DNA of 64,000 nt from Protonemura montana (Eukaryota > Arthropoda > Insecta > Plecoptera > Nemouridae): assembly GCA_947568835.1 (NCBI GenBank), contig OX387610.1, positions 7,713,501 to 7,777,500 of the forward strand. The letters run 5' to 3'. The translations under genes were made by a program, and so were the position numbers. The notes beneath the pieces were generated by a model. It did no database searches and had not been told where the DNA came from. It saw nothing but the letters and a program-made list of their open reading frames with translations. Shown here one piece after another: positions 48,049-59,338 of the stretch; within the stretch, counting starts at the first letter, position 1; every line of letters starts with the position of its first letter.

Positions 48049-48220
48049 TGAACACTATAACCGTCTCAAAAATTGGTGCAGATGATATATATTATATTTT
48101 ATATGTATCAGAAAGCAAGTGCTAAGTAGCTCAATGGGTTAGAGCAATACTCGTGATAGGTGGAGATCGGGGTACGAGTTCCCGTTTGGGCATCAATTTT
48201 TGAGACGGTTATAGTGTTCA
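48049..48220 (+). mobile_element. tRNA-like unit inside perfect 27-bp inverted repeats
   Basis: The left arm 48049-48075 (TGAACACTATAACCGTCTCA...) and right arm 48194-48220 are exact reverse complements over 27 bp. Between them is a tRNA-like unit with AAGTAGCTCAATGGGTTAGA (box A) and GGGGTACGAGTTCCC (box B). Sequence beyond the right arm (ATAATAATAACATACCCCGC, GCAAGCGTTTGCAATTTAA) is shared with the copies at 50.8 and 57.1 kb. Confidence 0.85.
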
Positions 48221-48284
48221 TAATAATAACATACCCCGCGCAATGCAAGCGTTTGCAATTTAATTAAAATTATTTAATTTCCAC

Positions 48285-48495
48285 CGTAATTTAAAATCTT
48301 TAGACAGTTAATTTTGTTATTTCTCGTAGATTGCGAGACTACAATAACTAGTTTACGCTCAAACAATCTTTATTAATGTCAACCTCAAAATTTGGTGGAA
48401 ATTTATATCGAAATTTAGTGCCGTCATTTTTTTGATGTTTGTTAAAAGGACAGCCGAAAGCGCCATCGGGTGGCACCTTTATTTACCACGATGAT
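48285..48495 (-). mobile_element. MITE family M, copy 5
   Basis: Reverse orientation with ACTAGTTTACGCTCAAACAA, AGCGCCATCGGGTGGCACC and TTACCACG. Confidence 0.7.
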
Positions 48496-48652
48496 ATTTT
48501 GCTGATCAGGGTGTTCAAAAGTACCTAGCGTTGTGACTCGGACTAGCTAAAAACCCAATGCCTAAATAATATTGAGGATTGCCCGCGAATCCAGATTCGC
48601 AGGCGACAATACACTATACGCATCCCCCTACAAAGCACACATCTCCATGACT

Positions 48653-48668
48653 CCCCCCCCCCCCCCCC
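48653..48668. repeat. C16 homopolymer in a GC-rich patch
   Basis: A run of C, followed by 48690-48870 DNA far more GC-rich than the window, with no supported gene. Confidence 0.8.
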
Positions 48669-48892
48669 GACTCCCCCCGCCGCCCTCACCATTAGCGGGC
48701 ACGTACCGGGGGTTGCTAGGAGACCGCGAGTTCGACGCCCCGGGGCGTCGATCCAGCCAGCGTCGACGTTGGCCGGATCGACGCTCCTCGAACAGCGCCG
48801 AACGGCGGGCACGCGTGGGAACGTGACCACGTGCGACCAGAACGTTGTCACGGCGCGGTGAAGCCTTTATGAGAAAGAGTTCAGTGGTCGGT

Positions 48893-49110
48893 TGGCGCCT
48901 TGGTGCTTTGAAAACACCAGTTCTTGCGATATTAGTAAGGTTAAGCAACATTGCGCTGTGTTAGGTATTGGATGGGTGACCACCATTCGTTTGGTGCTTT
49001 GGAAACACCGGTTCTTGTGAGATCAGTTAAGTTAAGCAACAGTGCGCTGAGTTAGATATTGAATGAGTGACCACTGAACTATTTGGAGTTCAGAACTTGG
49101 ATGGGTGACC
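48893..49110 (+). mobile_element. tandem 5S-like SINE heads without body
   Basis: Two near-complete 5S-like units follow each other (AAGGTTAAGCAACATTGCGC with GGATGGGTGACC, then AAGTTAAGCAACAGTGCGCT with GAATGAGTGACC). A third box-C-like piece, TTGGATGGGTGACC, lies near 49100. The usual SINE body is absent. Confidence 0.75.
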
Positions 49111-50432
49111 ATTACGCAGAGATTTCTATTTTTAGAAAGAGGTTCAATGAGGCTAAGAATTAATTATCCTTTTTCTAATTGATTAAACAAAAAATAAATT
49201 TGCAATAAGTCTGATGATTGTAGTATATAGCAAGAGTCCAAGGCAGAAAGAGGAGAGTGGGTCTTTTCAGCGAAGACTTGCAATCACCAATTCGACCCTC
49301 GCGCACCAAGGATTTCAACCCCCGTGTGGTTCGGTGGTCTGTGTCAGACGAAGCTGATATGATATTTAGAGCGTGACTTGAGGTGCGGGACCTCACTGAT
49401 TAGAGCCCCCGGCGGTCTGGGCAATTAAGACGGTGTTTGCTTCTCACGAGTCTCTCTTAGGACTCGGGCTTGATTGGGGGTGGTGATGCACGGGGGAGGC
49501 CAAGCTTTCGTCGACCAGTGAGGATGGGGATAACTTTGTACTCTGACGGCGATAGTTTGCTATAATTGTGATTAGAATTTGACGTGGAGTGTAGTGACAT
49601 GGTGATTGAATTGTGGACTGATTTACTTAATCGTATCCAATAGCAGGTGAAAGGAAGTGCCGAATCAGTAGCAACATTTCATACCAGATTGTGTGGAAAG
49701 AAGTGTGGACTTCTAGGAAATGTTGTAGGAAAAAAAAATGCGATAGGTGGTTGTTTTCAGAGCTGTGATTTAATGTTGAGATATTTTTTTTCGGTTTTGC
49801 TCTGTGTTGAAGAGGTTTGCGGTCCTAAAAAGGGCCTTACGTCTCTAGGATTTGTTGTTCCGGTGGTCGCTGGTCATTTGGCGTGACCTTGGAGAATAAA
49901 TCTTGAAAATATTCAAGGTTAAACAGTGAAGTGTGTGAAATGGTCACGAAAACCTGAAAAATCTTTGATCTCTTATGACTTTACCAGTTAATTGTATGCT
50001 AGGTATGGTCCTGAAATCCAACATAATGATAATCGAGAAATATGTTGACAGGGGAAATACTCATTCAGTTCAGATGATTATGTTTGTGGTAAGTTTTCGT
50101 AAAACATTGAGTGGAAAAATGTTGTCAATTTTACTCATAAGGTGAAAAAAAAACACACTCGTGGTTTCTATGGTTATATTTCCTACCGTCGTGTTATATC
50201 AAAATGGTTTCTTGTTCTCTCTCCGCGTTGTGGAAAACGCAGTGGAAACAATTTTCCCCGGCGCGTGGATTTCCCTGAGCAAATAATAACATCTTTACTT
50301 TGTCTCCGGAACGGAGGGTAATTGAGTTTGCGCGCGGTCTCGGATAGAATCTTGGCAGAGACAACGTCGCGACGCATCGAGTTGCCAAGCCGTTCAGGGA
50401 CACGCTTCTTCCAGAGGGAGATACCATTGTGT
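49111..50432. other. no gene seen
   Basis: Mixed-composition DNA. Short open frames lack recognisable products. Confidence 0.4.
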
Positions 50433-50800
50433 TTATACAGGTATAGCTAGAGGGCAAGCGTTAATGTTAAACTTTCTGCTGAGCAAACGTGCGGCAACAC
50501 GTGGTGACGGTAGGCGCCATCCGATGGCGCTTGTGGCCGTAGTTTTTAATAATTATATCTACGATAAACTTTTTAATCCTGGAAATATTGACACATGGTT
50601 TTTAATCGTTGAGGTTAGCATAGATTAGCATAGGTTAGCATGCGAGTAATTTGACAGAAAAAGCGAAATCAGCTTTCTTAACACTCGAAAAAACAGTGAC
50701 TCTACTTTGAGCGTCTATCATTTTTGTCGGTAAAGTAGTAATTTGGCGGCTATTTTTCGCAAAGACAGATTAACAGTAGCGCTATGGTAGCACGGAGAAA
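50433..50800 (+). mobile_element. MITE family M, copy 6, both ends visible
   Basis: The left end AAGCGTTAATGTTAAACTTT and right end CAGATTAACAGTAGCGCTAT are imperfect inverted repeats. The interior has CGATGGCGCTTGTGGCCG, AATCGTTGAGGTTAGCAT and TTTTTGTCGGTAAAGTAGTA. About 340-370 bp with no ORF. Confidence 0.8.
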
Positions 50801-50819
50801 CTCTCCTTGAAGACTTGGA

Positions 50820-51233
50820 TGAAATCTGATTTTAATTGCAAACGCTTGCAATGCGCGGGGTATTTTATTATTATCAACACTATAACCGTCTCAAAAATTG
50901 ATACGGACACGAACCCCGATCTCCACTTTTAGTGAGTGTTGCTCTGAACCATTGAGCTGCTTGGACACCAGTTTCTTGAGACGATTTTAGTGTATTTGAT
51001 GAGAATGACAGTTCTCCAAGGAGTACAACCATGAGGCTGTGAATACTCACAGTCACTCCGATTCTAGTGACGCTATACCACGTCACAACCTGTCAAACTC
51101 GAGTAACTCCAATTTTGACGTTGGATTCGTTGATGTATTTAGATGAAATCTGATTTAAATTGCAAACGCTTGCAATGCGCGGGGTATTTTATTATTATTT
51201 TTGAGACGGTTGTGGTGTTGATAATAATAAAAT
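50820..51233 (-). mobile_element. tRNA-like inverted-repeat element, full copy
   Basis: Starts GCAAACGCTTGCAATGCGCG, then CAACACTATAACCGTCTCAA, then the tRNA-like core (ACGAACCCCGATCTCC; ACCATTGAGCTGCTTGG), then GTTTCTTGAGACGATTTTAG and the left part (ACTCACAGTCACTCCGATTC). A second GCAAACGCTTGCAATGCGCG block and the arm TTTTTGAGACGGTTGTGGTG close it. Confidence 0.8.
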
Positions 51234-51604
51234 ACTCCTTCCAGACCTTTAGTAGATATAGAAATACGGACGCAGAAAAAAATGATCCTAATTTTCTTTC
51301 TTTCAATGGGGTTTTCACTTGAAGTCTTGCCGGATTAAATAGAAAGTGGGGCGGGGGAGGAAAAGACAGAGGAACTCTATGAGACGTTGTGAAAAAAAGC
51401 AGTCTTTTGTGTCCGCGTCACTAGATTCGTCCGTCTAATATGTCACCCGGCGTTGGCAACAACCCTACCGCTTGCAAGGATATCTCAGTGCTTAGCATTC
51501 AATGGGGTATATTTGAATGGGCTGCGGTTTCGATAGGGGTCCGCATGGTGGCTGCATTCGCTATGAAGCTTGCTTGTGGTTTGCTTTCAAACGTGCCTGT
51601 GATA

Positions 51605-51896
51605 TTTGTCTCACTGTCACTGTCACTGTCACTGTCACTGTCACTGTCACTGTCACTGTCACTGTCACTGTCACTGTCACTGTCACTGTCACTGTCACTG
51701 TCACTGTCACTGTCACTGTCACTTTCACTGTCACTGTCACTTTCACTGTCACTGTCACTGTCACTGTCACTGTCACTGTCACTGTCACTGTCACTGTCAC
51801 TGTCACTGTCACTGTCACTGTCACTGTCACTGTCACTGTCACTGTCACTGTCACTGTCACTGTCACTGGCACTGTCACTTTCACTGTCACTGTCAC
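51605..51896. repeat. CACTGT hexanucleotide microsatellite, about 290 bp
   Basis: About 48 near-perfect units of TCACTG, with a few CACTTT and one CACTGG variants. Both strands are open in several frames (Ser-Leu, Thr-Val and His-Cys repeats), which is a trivial effect of the 6-bp period. Confidence 0.97.
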
Positions 51897-52090
51897 GGTC
51901 TCAGAAAACCTGGATAGCGGTTCAAATAGTGAGATTTTTAAGAAAAAAAAAATAACAAGGTCACCACCTTGAAGGTCTCAAGTTTTGAATTATCTCGATA
52001 TTTTTAATTTCAGGTAAAAAAAATAAGTTAGAAAACTGTAAAATATTATCGTTTCTTCTCTCTGTTTACTTTGATTTTCCTTTCAATTAT

Positions 52091-52485
52091 TGATTGATTA
52101 GTGAGGTTTAACGACGCACTGTTTTAGCAACGGGTCCTGTGGCACTGGACTAAATGGCGTCGGTGAATGAGTGGGGATGATGATGAACCTAACCTAGCCT
52201 AGAAGGGAGGAAGGGAAACCCGGCGTCGGCAGATAGCCTACTCCTGTTGAAGAGTACCAAGAGGACCACTAGATTAACAACCCTTTAGAAGGACGGTACA
52301 ACGCGAACAACAGGTCCATGCTGTCGAGAGGTTGATATGTAAGGCGAGTGAAGTTGTAGTAAATATCATCCCTCCAACCCCTCTTCTAAACAGAATGGTC
52401 ATGTGTATGATAGTTACCCATCCAATACCAGCGCAGTGTTGCTTAACTTCGGTGATCTCACTAGCACCGGCGTTCGGAATCCATT
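52091..52485 (-). mobile_element. 5S rRNA-derived SINE, copy 4
   Basis: Tail GAGGTTTAACGACGCACTGT at the left; head GCAGTGTTGCTTAACTTCGG with TGATCTCACTAGCACCGG at the right. Confidence 0.85.
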
Positions 52486-53384
52486 CGGATTTCCTTTCAA
52501 TGAAATAGAAATTAAATTGATGCACTGTAATAAGCATCAAATGAAATCAGCATGAAATACATTACCGTACTTAGCGATAAACCAATTCCATTCCATCCAT
52601 CTCCAATCTCTCGACAACCAGCAATCAATTGCCGCGTACCATCGCAGCTTCACCTGAATTACGCCGCGGGTAACGCGCTCGAAGGCGTGGACCCTTGCAG
52701 CACACGACTAGGTACGCCCCGCGGGGGCCAACAGGGTCAACCGACCGCAGGCACCCAGGGGGCAACGCGTGCTCGCGGCATGCGCCTGCTACGTGACTTC
52801 AAGGCATACGATGCCCTGTGGGCACGCATTCCTCGATGAGTGGCTTTAGGTGGGTTTGGTCCTGGGGGTGTATCATTATGTTGCATCGTGGTGCCTGGGG
52901 CGTTGAGTGGTTTACGGGCTTCTGTGTGGAGATATGCGCTTTTTCAATTTGCGCGCGTTAATGTTTTTTAGAGTATTACCATTGGGTTTATAGTTAGTCA
53001 GAGTCTCAGTGCTTATATCGCTTATGTCTTAGCGACAATTATAAATAGGAAAATAGATAAATTGTCCAGAGGACCAACAGAAATGAGTGCTAAATTATTT
53101 AAAATATTACCAGGAACGATCAAATGTAAAGAGGACCTGGGTTTTAAAACTGCACTAAAAGAATATTTTTATTCAGTTGACGCCTTTTTAGAACACAAAG
53201 AGTAAATCAGGCATTGAAAATATTACATTTCATGTAGATTATGTACTTTAGTATTTAAACTTTCCAAATGTTATATTGTGTAACCAACTGTGGAAGAAAA
53301 AATAATACAATCAGATTATACTATAACGACGACAATGGACGATGCTATTAGGCATGGAGTCACCATCGTTTCGAGCATTAAGAA
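52486..53384. other. no gene seen
   Basis: Includes a GC-rich patch at 52620-52840 whose open frame resembles nothing I recognise. Confidence 0.4.
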
Positions 53385-53545
53385 ATTTTGTTTCGAAAAT
53401 TCTCGCAGATTACTCGCATTTGAGACTGTTTTACGCCCAATCAATCTTTATTATTGTTAACTTCAATGATTGATAAACATGTCTATAATTGTAGAGGTTT
53501 ATTTAAAGGACGACCGCAAGTGCCATTGAAAGAGCAATTCATTTC
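53385..53545 (-). mobile_element. MITE family M, partial copy 7
   Basis: AGATTACTCGCATTTGAGAC, TTTTACGCCCAATCAATC and AATTGTAGAGGTTTATTTAA match in reverse. Confidence 0.7.
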
Positions 53546-54045
53546 ATTACATTTCAACATTTCAGAGTAAAAATTGCAACTCGTCTCGACTCGACCATCT
53601 AAGCTGTGATGACACAGAGGACTTACCTGTACCCATTTTCAGCCCTTCCCATCAGGTTAACAACAGAAATACAATTTCAAAAAATGCGTGAGGAAAGGTT
53701 CCTTACCAAAAAATCGATGCACATGAGTTTTTGGGATTCACTATATCGTGTGTCTGGCCGGTGATGACTCGTGGCGAGGGCCCGGGGGCAAATTCTTGGA
53801 CGTCTCCGGCGGCGATGCAAGCAATTCGATGCCCGTAAGGCTATCATTATAACATTACACACTCCATTTTTTGTGCATAAGCTAATGTTGCAGTGGGACG
53901 CTTTCTAACTACATACCTGGTCCAACCTGATGAAAACTTGCCAATCTTGATCCTTACCTTATTGTGTTCCAACATGTTTGCTAATTAGACGCATGCACGT
54001 TGTTAATTCAACAATCTTAATAAATAACAAACATTTTAAATGTAT

Positions 54046-54440
54046 TATTTGTGGTGTTAAACGACGCACTGTTTTGACATCTGGCCATGCGGCACTGGTC
54101 TAATGGCGTCGGTGAATGAGTGGATGATGATGAGGATGATGATGAACCTAACCTAGCCTAGAAGGAGAAGGGGAAACCCGGTGCCGGCACGTAACCTACT
54201 CCTGTCGAAGACCAAGGGGACCACCGGCTTAACATCCCTTCCGAAGGACGGTACAACTCAAACAGCAGGATTCCTCCACAAGCAAATCCATGCTGTCGAG
54301 AGGTTGATGAGCAAGGCGAATGAAGTTGCTGTACTAACTTTCATCCCTACAACCTCTCTCCCAAACAGAACTGGTCATGTGCATGATGGTCACCCATCCA
54401 ATACCAACGTCAAGTGTGCCATAGTCTCTAGCACTTGGTA
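54046..54440 (-). mobile_element. 5S rRNA-derived SINE, copy 5, head truncated
   Basis: The tail GGTGTTAAACGACGCACTGT and the full body are present. The head keeps GATGGTCACCCATCCAATAC, but the box A region is lost, and MITE copy 8 abuts it. Confidence 0.8.
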
Positions 54441-54690
54441 ATGGTTTAACCCTCCGGAATGCGCTTGCTGCCGTCTTATTTAACAAACATCTACAAATAA
54501 GTAATAAAAATTCAAAATAACGATACCGGGATATCAATTGTTGTGGTAAGCTTCAATAAAGATTAGTTTATCGTAGGTAACCCAGTTTCAAATGCGCGTA
54601 ATTATCAAGAAAAAACAAAATTACACTCGAAATGACGGTGACTCCATCTCTGAGTGACCGCAATTTTCGTCGGTATAGCAGTTATCGGTC
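54440..54690 (+). mobile_element. MITE family M, copy 8
   Basis: GAATGCGCTTGCTGCCGTC, AATAACGATACCGGGATATC, ACACTCGAAATGACGGTGAC and TTTTCGTCGGTATAGCAG. Confidence 0.75.
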
Positions 54691-55142
54691 GATAATAAAC
54701 GCGAGTACTGTTTAACTTTACCGCTGAGACTCTGACAAACCTGTAAACCCAAAAATGATACTAACAGCACAGCCATGTACGCCAAGGCGAAGCGGGCGTA
54801 CCACACCAAACAATTACCACCGCGGCTTGAAGTCTGCACGCGCAATCCCCGCACTAATAACGCGACGCCGAATTCCTGCAGCCGCATCTACTGGCTGGTG
54901 GTAATTTTTCCTCCGGAGGAATGCGACGGCGTTGGCGTGGTAAACGAGCTCGATCCACGCGATCCTCGTGATGCTTGACCATCCTCCTTGCGGTCCGCGG
55001 GTTCCAAACACGCTCGTCTATGGCCCATTTCATAATGAGAGGGCTAGGAGTTATGTCAAGTATTTCTAGGATTAGAACCATCAGAAGAAATGGCCTACAT
55101 TTATATACAACACTTGTTCAGAAAGCGAATAGGTAAGAAAAA

Positions 55143-55491
55143 TAAGAAAACTATTTGAAATGGGTTTTGAATGCTAAGTAAAGGTTAACTAAATTTCCCG
55201 ACGTTTCGTAACATGTACTAGTTACTTCTTTAAGGGTTAGAGCAGTCCTTGAAGAAGTAACTAGTACATGTAGGTACATAGATTTATTGATTTATCGATA
55301 TATTTTATTTAGGTGCATTTAGGATGCTTGAACTAGGTAATTGTTATAATTTTATGTGGTTCTTTTGTTATTGGAAAATTTTGCAGGACTGCTCTAACCC
55401 TTGAAGAAGTAACTAGCACATGTTACGAAACGTCGGGAAATTTAGTTGTCCTTTACTTAGCATTCAAAACCAATTTCAAATAGTTTTTCTT
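55143..55491. mobile_element. foldback element with about 100-bp inverted arms
   Basis: The left arm AACTATTTGAAATGGGTTTT through TTTCCCGACGTTTCGTAACA and AGGGTTAGAGCAGTCCT is repeated inverted at about 55384-55491. The centre is AT-rich and non-coding. A flanking block, AAAACTAGTGCTAAGGATAA, is shared with the copy at 56.1 kb. Confidence 0.85.
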
Positions 55492-55639
55492 AAAACTAGT
55501 GCTAAGGATAAATCAAGTAGATGAGTCTAAAATAGATGAGAAAACTGTTTGTCGGCCATTTTTGTCCGTGGTTCTTATCCTGAAAAATCTACAGTACGTC
55601 TTTGTCAGGCGCTTTTGCAGAAGACTGAGTTGACAGACA

Positions 55640-55875
55640 AGCAATTGGAAGCCTATGCCCGGCACCTAGCGCACTACTGTCGAAGAGCACCAAGGGGGCA
55701 AGCCTCTGAAAGTCTATTTCGAAAGATGGTACAATTTGAACCACAGGATTCTATCTAAAACCCCTTGCAGCCTTGAAGTTGATAAGCAAGGCAAGTGAAG
55801 TTGTTCCAACTTTAATCCTTCAGACTTCTCTCCCTAATGGTAAGATCACGAGTGTGGGCGCCCATCCAAATGTTA
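55640..55875 (-). mobile_element. 5S rRNA-derived SINE, degraded copy 6
   Basis: GCCCGGCACCTAGC, TACTGTCGAAGAGCACCAAG and GTTGATAAGCAAGGCAAGTG match the SINE body; the head is barely recognisable. Confidence 0.6.
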
Positions 55876-56045
55876 GTTTATAAACTATTTGACCATCTCG
55901 CTGTTTAATACGTTTCGTCCCCCCGAACTATTCCAATCCAATTGAATCGCAAAACGAGTAACCGTCATTCATACTAGCGCGGCTTTTCCTCAAAAAATTG
56001 CAGTAAAATGATTTCTTTAGTGACACAAAAATTCTATAGATTGTT

Positions 56046-56150
56046 TAAGAAAAACTATTTGAAATGGGTTTTGAATGCTAAGTAAAGGGCCCTAAGTAAG
56101 TAAGGGCATTTTACTTAACATTCAAACCCCATTTCAAATAGTTTTTCTTA
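56046..56150. mobile_element. 105-bp minimal foldback copy
   Basis: AAGAAAAACTATTTGAAATG and its inverse CATTTCAAATAGTTTTTCTT are the outer arms of the 55.1-kb element brought together, leaving almost pure hairpin. Confidence 0.85.
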
Positions 56151-56224
56151 AAACTAGTGCTAAGGATAAATCAAGTAGACATGAGTCTAAAAACCATCTA
56201 TAGATTGTTAATCTTACTTATTTA

Positions 56225-56345
56225 ATTGTAGATCCTTGCTTAAAAGAACGGCCGCAAGCGCCATCGGGTGACACCTACCGTTACCACGTGTTGCCGGCTC
56301 GTTTGCTCGGCAGAAAGCTTTATACATTGACGTAGACCTCCTGTC
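56225..56345 (-). mobile_element. MITE family M, partial copy 9
   Basis: AACGGCCGCAAGCGCCATCG, GGTGACACCTACCGTTACCA and CGTGTTGCCGGCTCGTTTGC. Confidence 0.75.
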
Positions 56346-56540
56346 TATGACTATAAACTCAATGGTTAAACCCGCTAAACACACACGGGGACAATTAGAC
56401 ACATCGCACTATAACGAGTTTTCCAAGGACCGCGTTGCAGAACGCATACGCACCCCGTGCGTGTCTCGCACCCCTCGCTAATTTGGCGACGGCAATGTGT
56501 GGTCCCTGCGACCACAGCCCCCCACGACGCCGGGGGGCAC

Positions 56541-56561
56541 GGGGGGGGGGGGGGGGGGGGG
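56541..56561. repeat. G21 homopolymer
   Basis: 21 consecutive G in a local GC-rich patch (56440-56650). Prone to sequencing and assembly error. Confidence 0.85.
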
Positions 56562-57049
56562 CGTTGCGGTCCCTTGTCACTTTGACTTGTCGCACGTCGG
56601 CGCCAATCTGCATTCTCATTCGTAACGCGCCGCGTTTGTGCTGGTAGAAGCGGTGCTGTCGGAGAGTACCGTGAAAGGGTTCTAGTTGTGTGCAGATAAT
56701 TTTGATGACGGTTTAGTTACCAATCTGATTCTTTTTGTATTATCATTGTTCTCATATGGAACAGGAGTGTCTTACACCTATGTGCAATTTGGCATAAATT
56801 CATATTTACCATAGAAAAACATAACTATGTCATTGATATTTGTGTTCCTTTTATTTGATGATGAGGCATAATTATCCCAGCACTTTTTTAAAACGTTTTT
56901 TTTCATTACGTATAAAAAAACACGCATTGAGAGATATATTTCAATAGCTTGTTATTTATTTTGCTATTTTCATAACAAAACAAAATCAGAGATTGTTATT
57001 GTTCTAGAAGCGGGGCACATATTTAAAAAAAAAGTTGTGCATACTTTTT

Positions 57050-57440
57050 TATTTTTTATTAGGAATACTAAATTATCAATCCAAAATTGATGCCCAAACG
57101 AGAACCCGAACTCCGATCTTCATCTGTCGCGGCTGTTGCTCTAGCCAATTGAGCTATCTGGACACTGGCTTTTTAAGACAATTTTAGTGTATTTGATGAG
57201 AATGACAGTTCTCCAAGGAGTAGAACCATGAGGCTGTGAATACTCACAGTCACTCTGATTCTAGTGACTCTATACCAACGTCACAACCTGTCAATCTCGA
57301 ATAACTCCAATTTGACGTTGGATGCGTTTATTTGTGTGAAATCTTATTTAAATTGCAAACGCTTGCAATGCGCGGGGTACTTTATTATTAGGAACACTAC
57401 AACCCTTTCAAAAATTGATGCCCAAACGAGTATCAATTTT
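57050..57440 (-). mobile_element. tRNA-like inverted-repeat element, full copy
   Basis: The core has GAACCCGAACTCCGATC and AGCCAATTGAGCTATCTGGA. The left part (GAATGACAGTTCTCCAAGGA, AATACTCACAGTCACTCTGA) is about 90% like the 50.8-kb copy by eye. It is closed by GCAAACGCTTGCAATGCGCG and a second arm. Confidence 0.8.
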
Positions 57441-59338
57441 TGATTTTTGAAAGAAAATTACGTGAGAATGAAGGCTACCGTGGAGATTTGAGCTTAGCTT
57501 CCCATAGGCATTTCCTGTCAGTTTCGAGGCTGTCAAGATGCTAGGAGAAGGTTGAAGACAGTGAACTGGTAAACTAACGGAAAACAGACTTTATATACTG
57601 CGAGCCATGGCAGTTCATATCTTTTCATTTTTGTGGATGTTTGTTGGTGGTCCACGAATGTTTTTGATCATAGTTTGACAATTGTTTTTTGTGTTTGTTA
57701 TAGCTGCACAGCACTCGTCTGTGTTAGCTTTTACCACAGATAGACAATGGTAGATCAAAATATCCTTGCACATTATTCCCCCGTCACATTCGCGAAGAGA
57801 TTGCCAAGTTTTTGTTAGCTTGATAATGAAAAGTGAAATGTAAGGGGCCTTAATAGCGTATGGATGAAAGAAATCCTAGAAGCCGGAGTCTACGGTGCTA
57901 TAGTTAAAAGTTAACCTAATTCCCAAAAAAATAACAACAATGTCGGTAGCTAAAGAAATCATCGGATGGAATCTCGCCATACAACAACGCATCTTGTCGA
58001 CTTTTCGAAAGATGCGTTTATATATATATCCTATTGTTGTCAAAAAAAAACCAGGACACGCCACTTGCGTTTTTATTCAGAAAAACCATTGACTTTTTCT
58101 CAATTTTTAGTCCGAAAACACATTCCAAGAAACAAGAATAAGTTAAAAAGTTTTTGGTACTTTAGACATGGGGCCAATTTTATGTTATTAAGTCGGTCTA
58201 CCATGGGGTGGTCGGGACAGATGGCAAGGTGGATCCAATCCACGGGTTGCAAACGAGTTGTGTTGATTGGCAAAACAGATTTTGGTACTGGCGTCTGTAC
58301 TTGATGCTGAATTTCTCTGGGATGTACTACACAAATGTAATGAATCCAAAAGACACTGGGTTCTAGATCAAAGACCCCAGAGTGGGAATGGCTTGGAAGG
58401 GGGCTCACGTAACGGGCAGTATCACGACGCGGGACCCTACAAGGAACGCGCGTGCTATGGAGCCCACCGGGGGTATCGGCTCTCCGATTAAAGAACCCAG
58501 CATGGATCTAGTAAACACATTAAAACCCTGCTGCGACGGCAATCTGCCCGCGTCCGGGTGTGAACCCAAGTGCCTTTTAGTGCAGGGGTGGATAAGCTTA
58601 GTTTAGAACTAGGTCCTTGGATAAGTTCGGTTTTATTTGGATAGTTTTTTGGGGTTATCGGTGAAAATGTAAGGGTTTTTCTTTCGATTTTTGGCGTTAT
58701 TTTATTTTCTGGACCCAGTTGCAAGGGACTGTTTAGCTGCTGTTCTGCAGAACATCTTTGAAATGTATTTTTATTTGCTAATTCCAGATGTTTCTATGCT
58801 CATGCACAAAAAAGCAAAGGTAACGATAATTTAACCTCAAAATTTACTCGAAATTTATCACATTTCTCAAAGTATACCCACAAATTAACGATTATGGCGA
58901 ATGGTAGAGATATTTATCTCTGTGTATGTCTCTAAAAAAAAAGAAAAACTCTGATAGTTTGTCACCTAAAGCCGCTAAGACACGGACATAACCTGCAAAA
59001 AGTCAACTATGACGCTACTTACAGATCTTGCCCATGACTCAGTTGAGTCAGCGTATTGTATAACGAGATAACAGACTTTTCCAGTAGAGGCGCCACCGGT
59101 CGTTTTGGGTAGAACTGTGGGACAACTGTCATTAAAAAAACCACTACAAATCATCTCTGATGAGGACCATCACTTTTATTTAGCTCTAAAGCTTTTGTCG
59201 TGTCAAGATGTTTTGTGTATTGAGTTATTTTAAGCATTTTTCTACAAATTATAACAATCTTGGAAATCCTTTTGCATGTCTCGCGAGATTTTGAAATATC
59301 GCCACTGAAATCATGACTGAAATTCCATCCATGAGTTG
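57441..59338. other. no gene seen
   Basis: Mixed DNA. A GC-richer stretch at 58190-58620 has overlapping open frames on both strands but no recognisable protein. Confidence 0.4.

Noticed and set aside
51440..51972. Open frames of 100-170 codons over the hexanucleotide repeat on both strands
   Set aside because: A 6-bp period without stops opens all frames trivially; products are two-residue repeats.
58180..58620. GC-richer stretch with overlapping ORFs
   Set aside because: Neither strand gives a recognisable protein or consistent splice sites.
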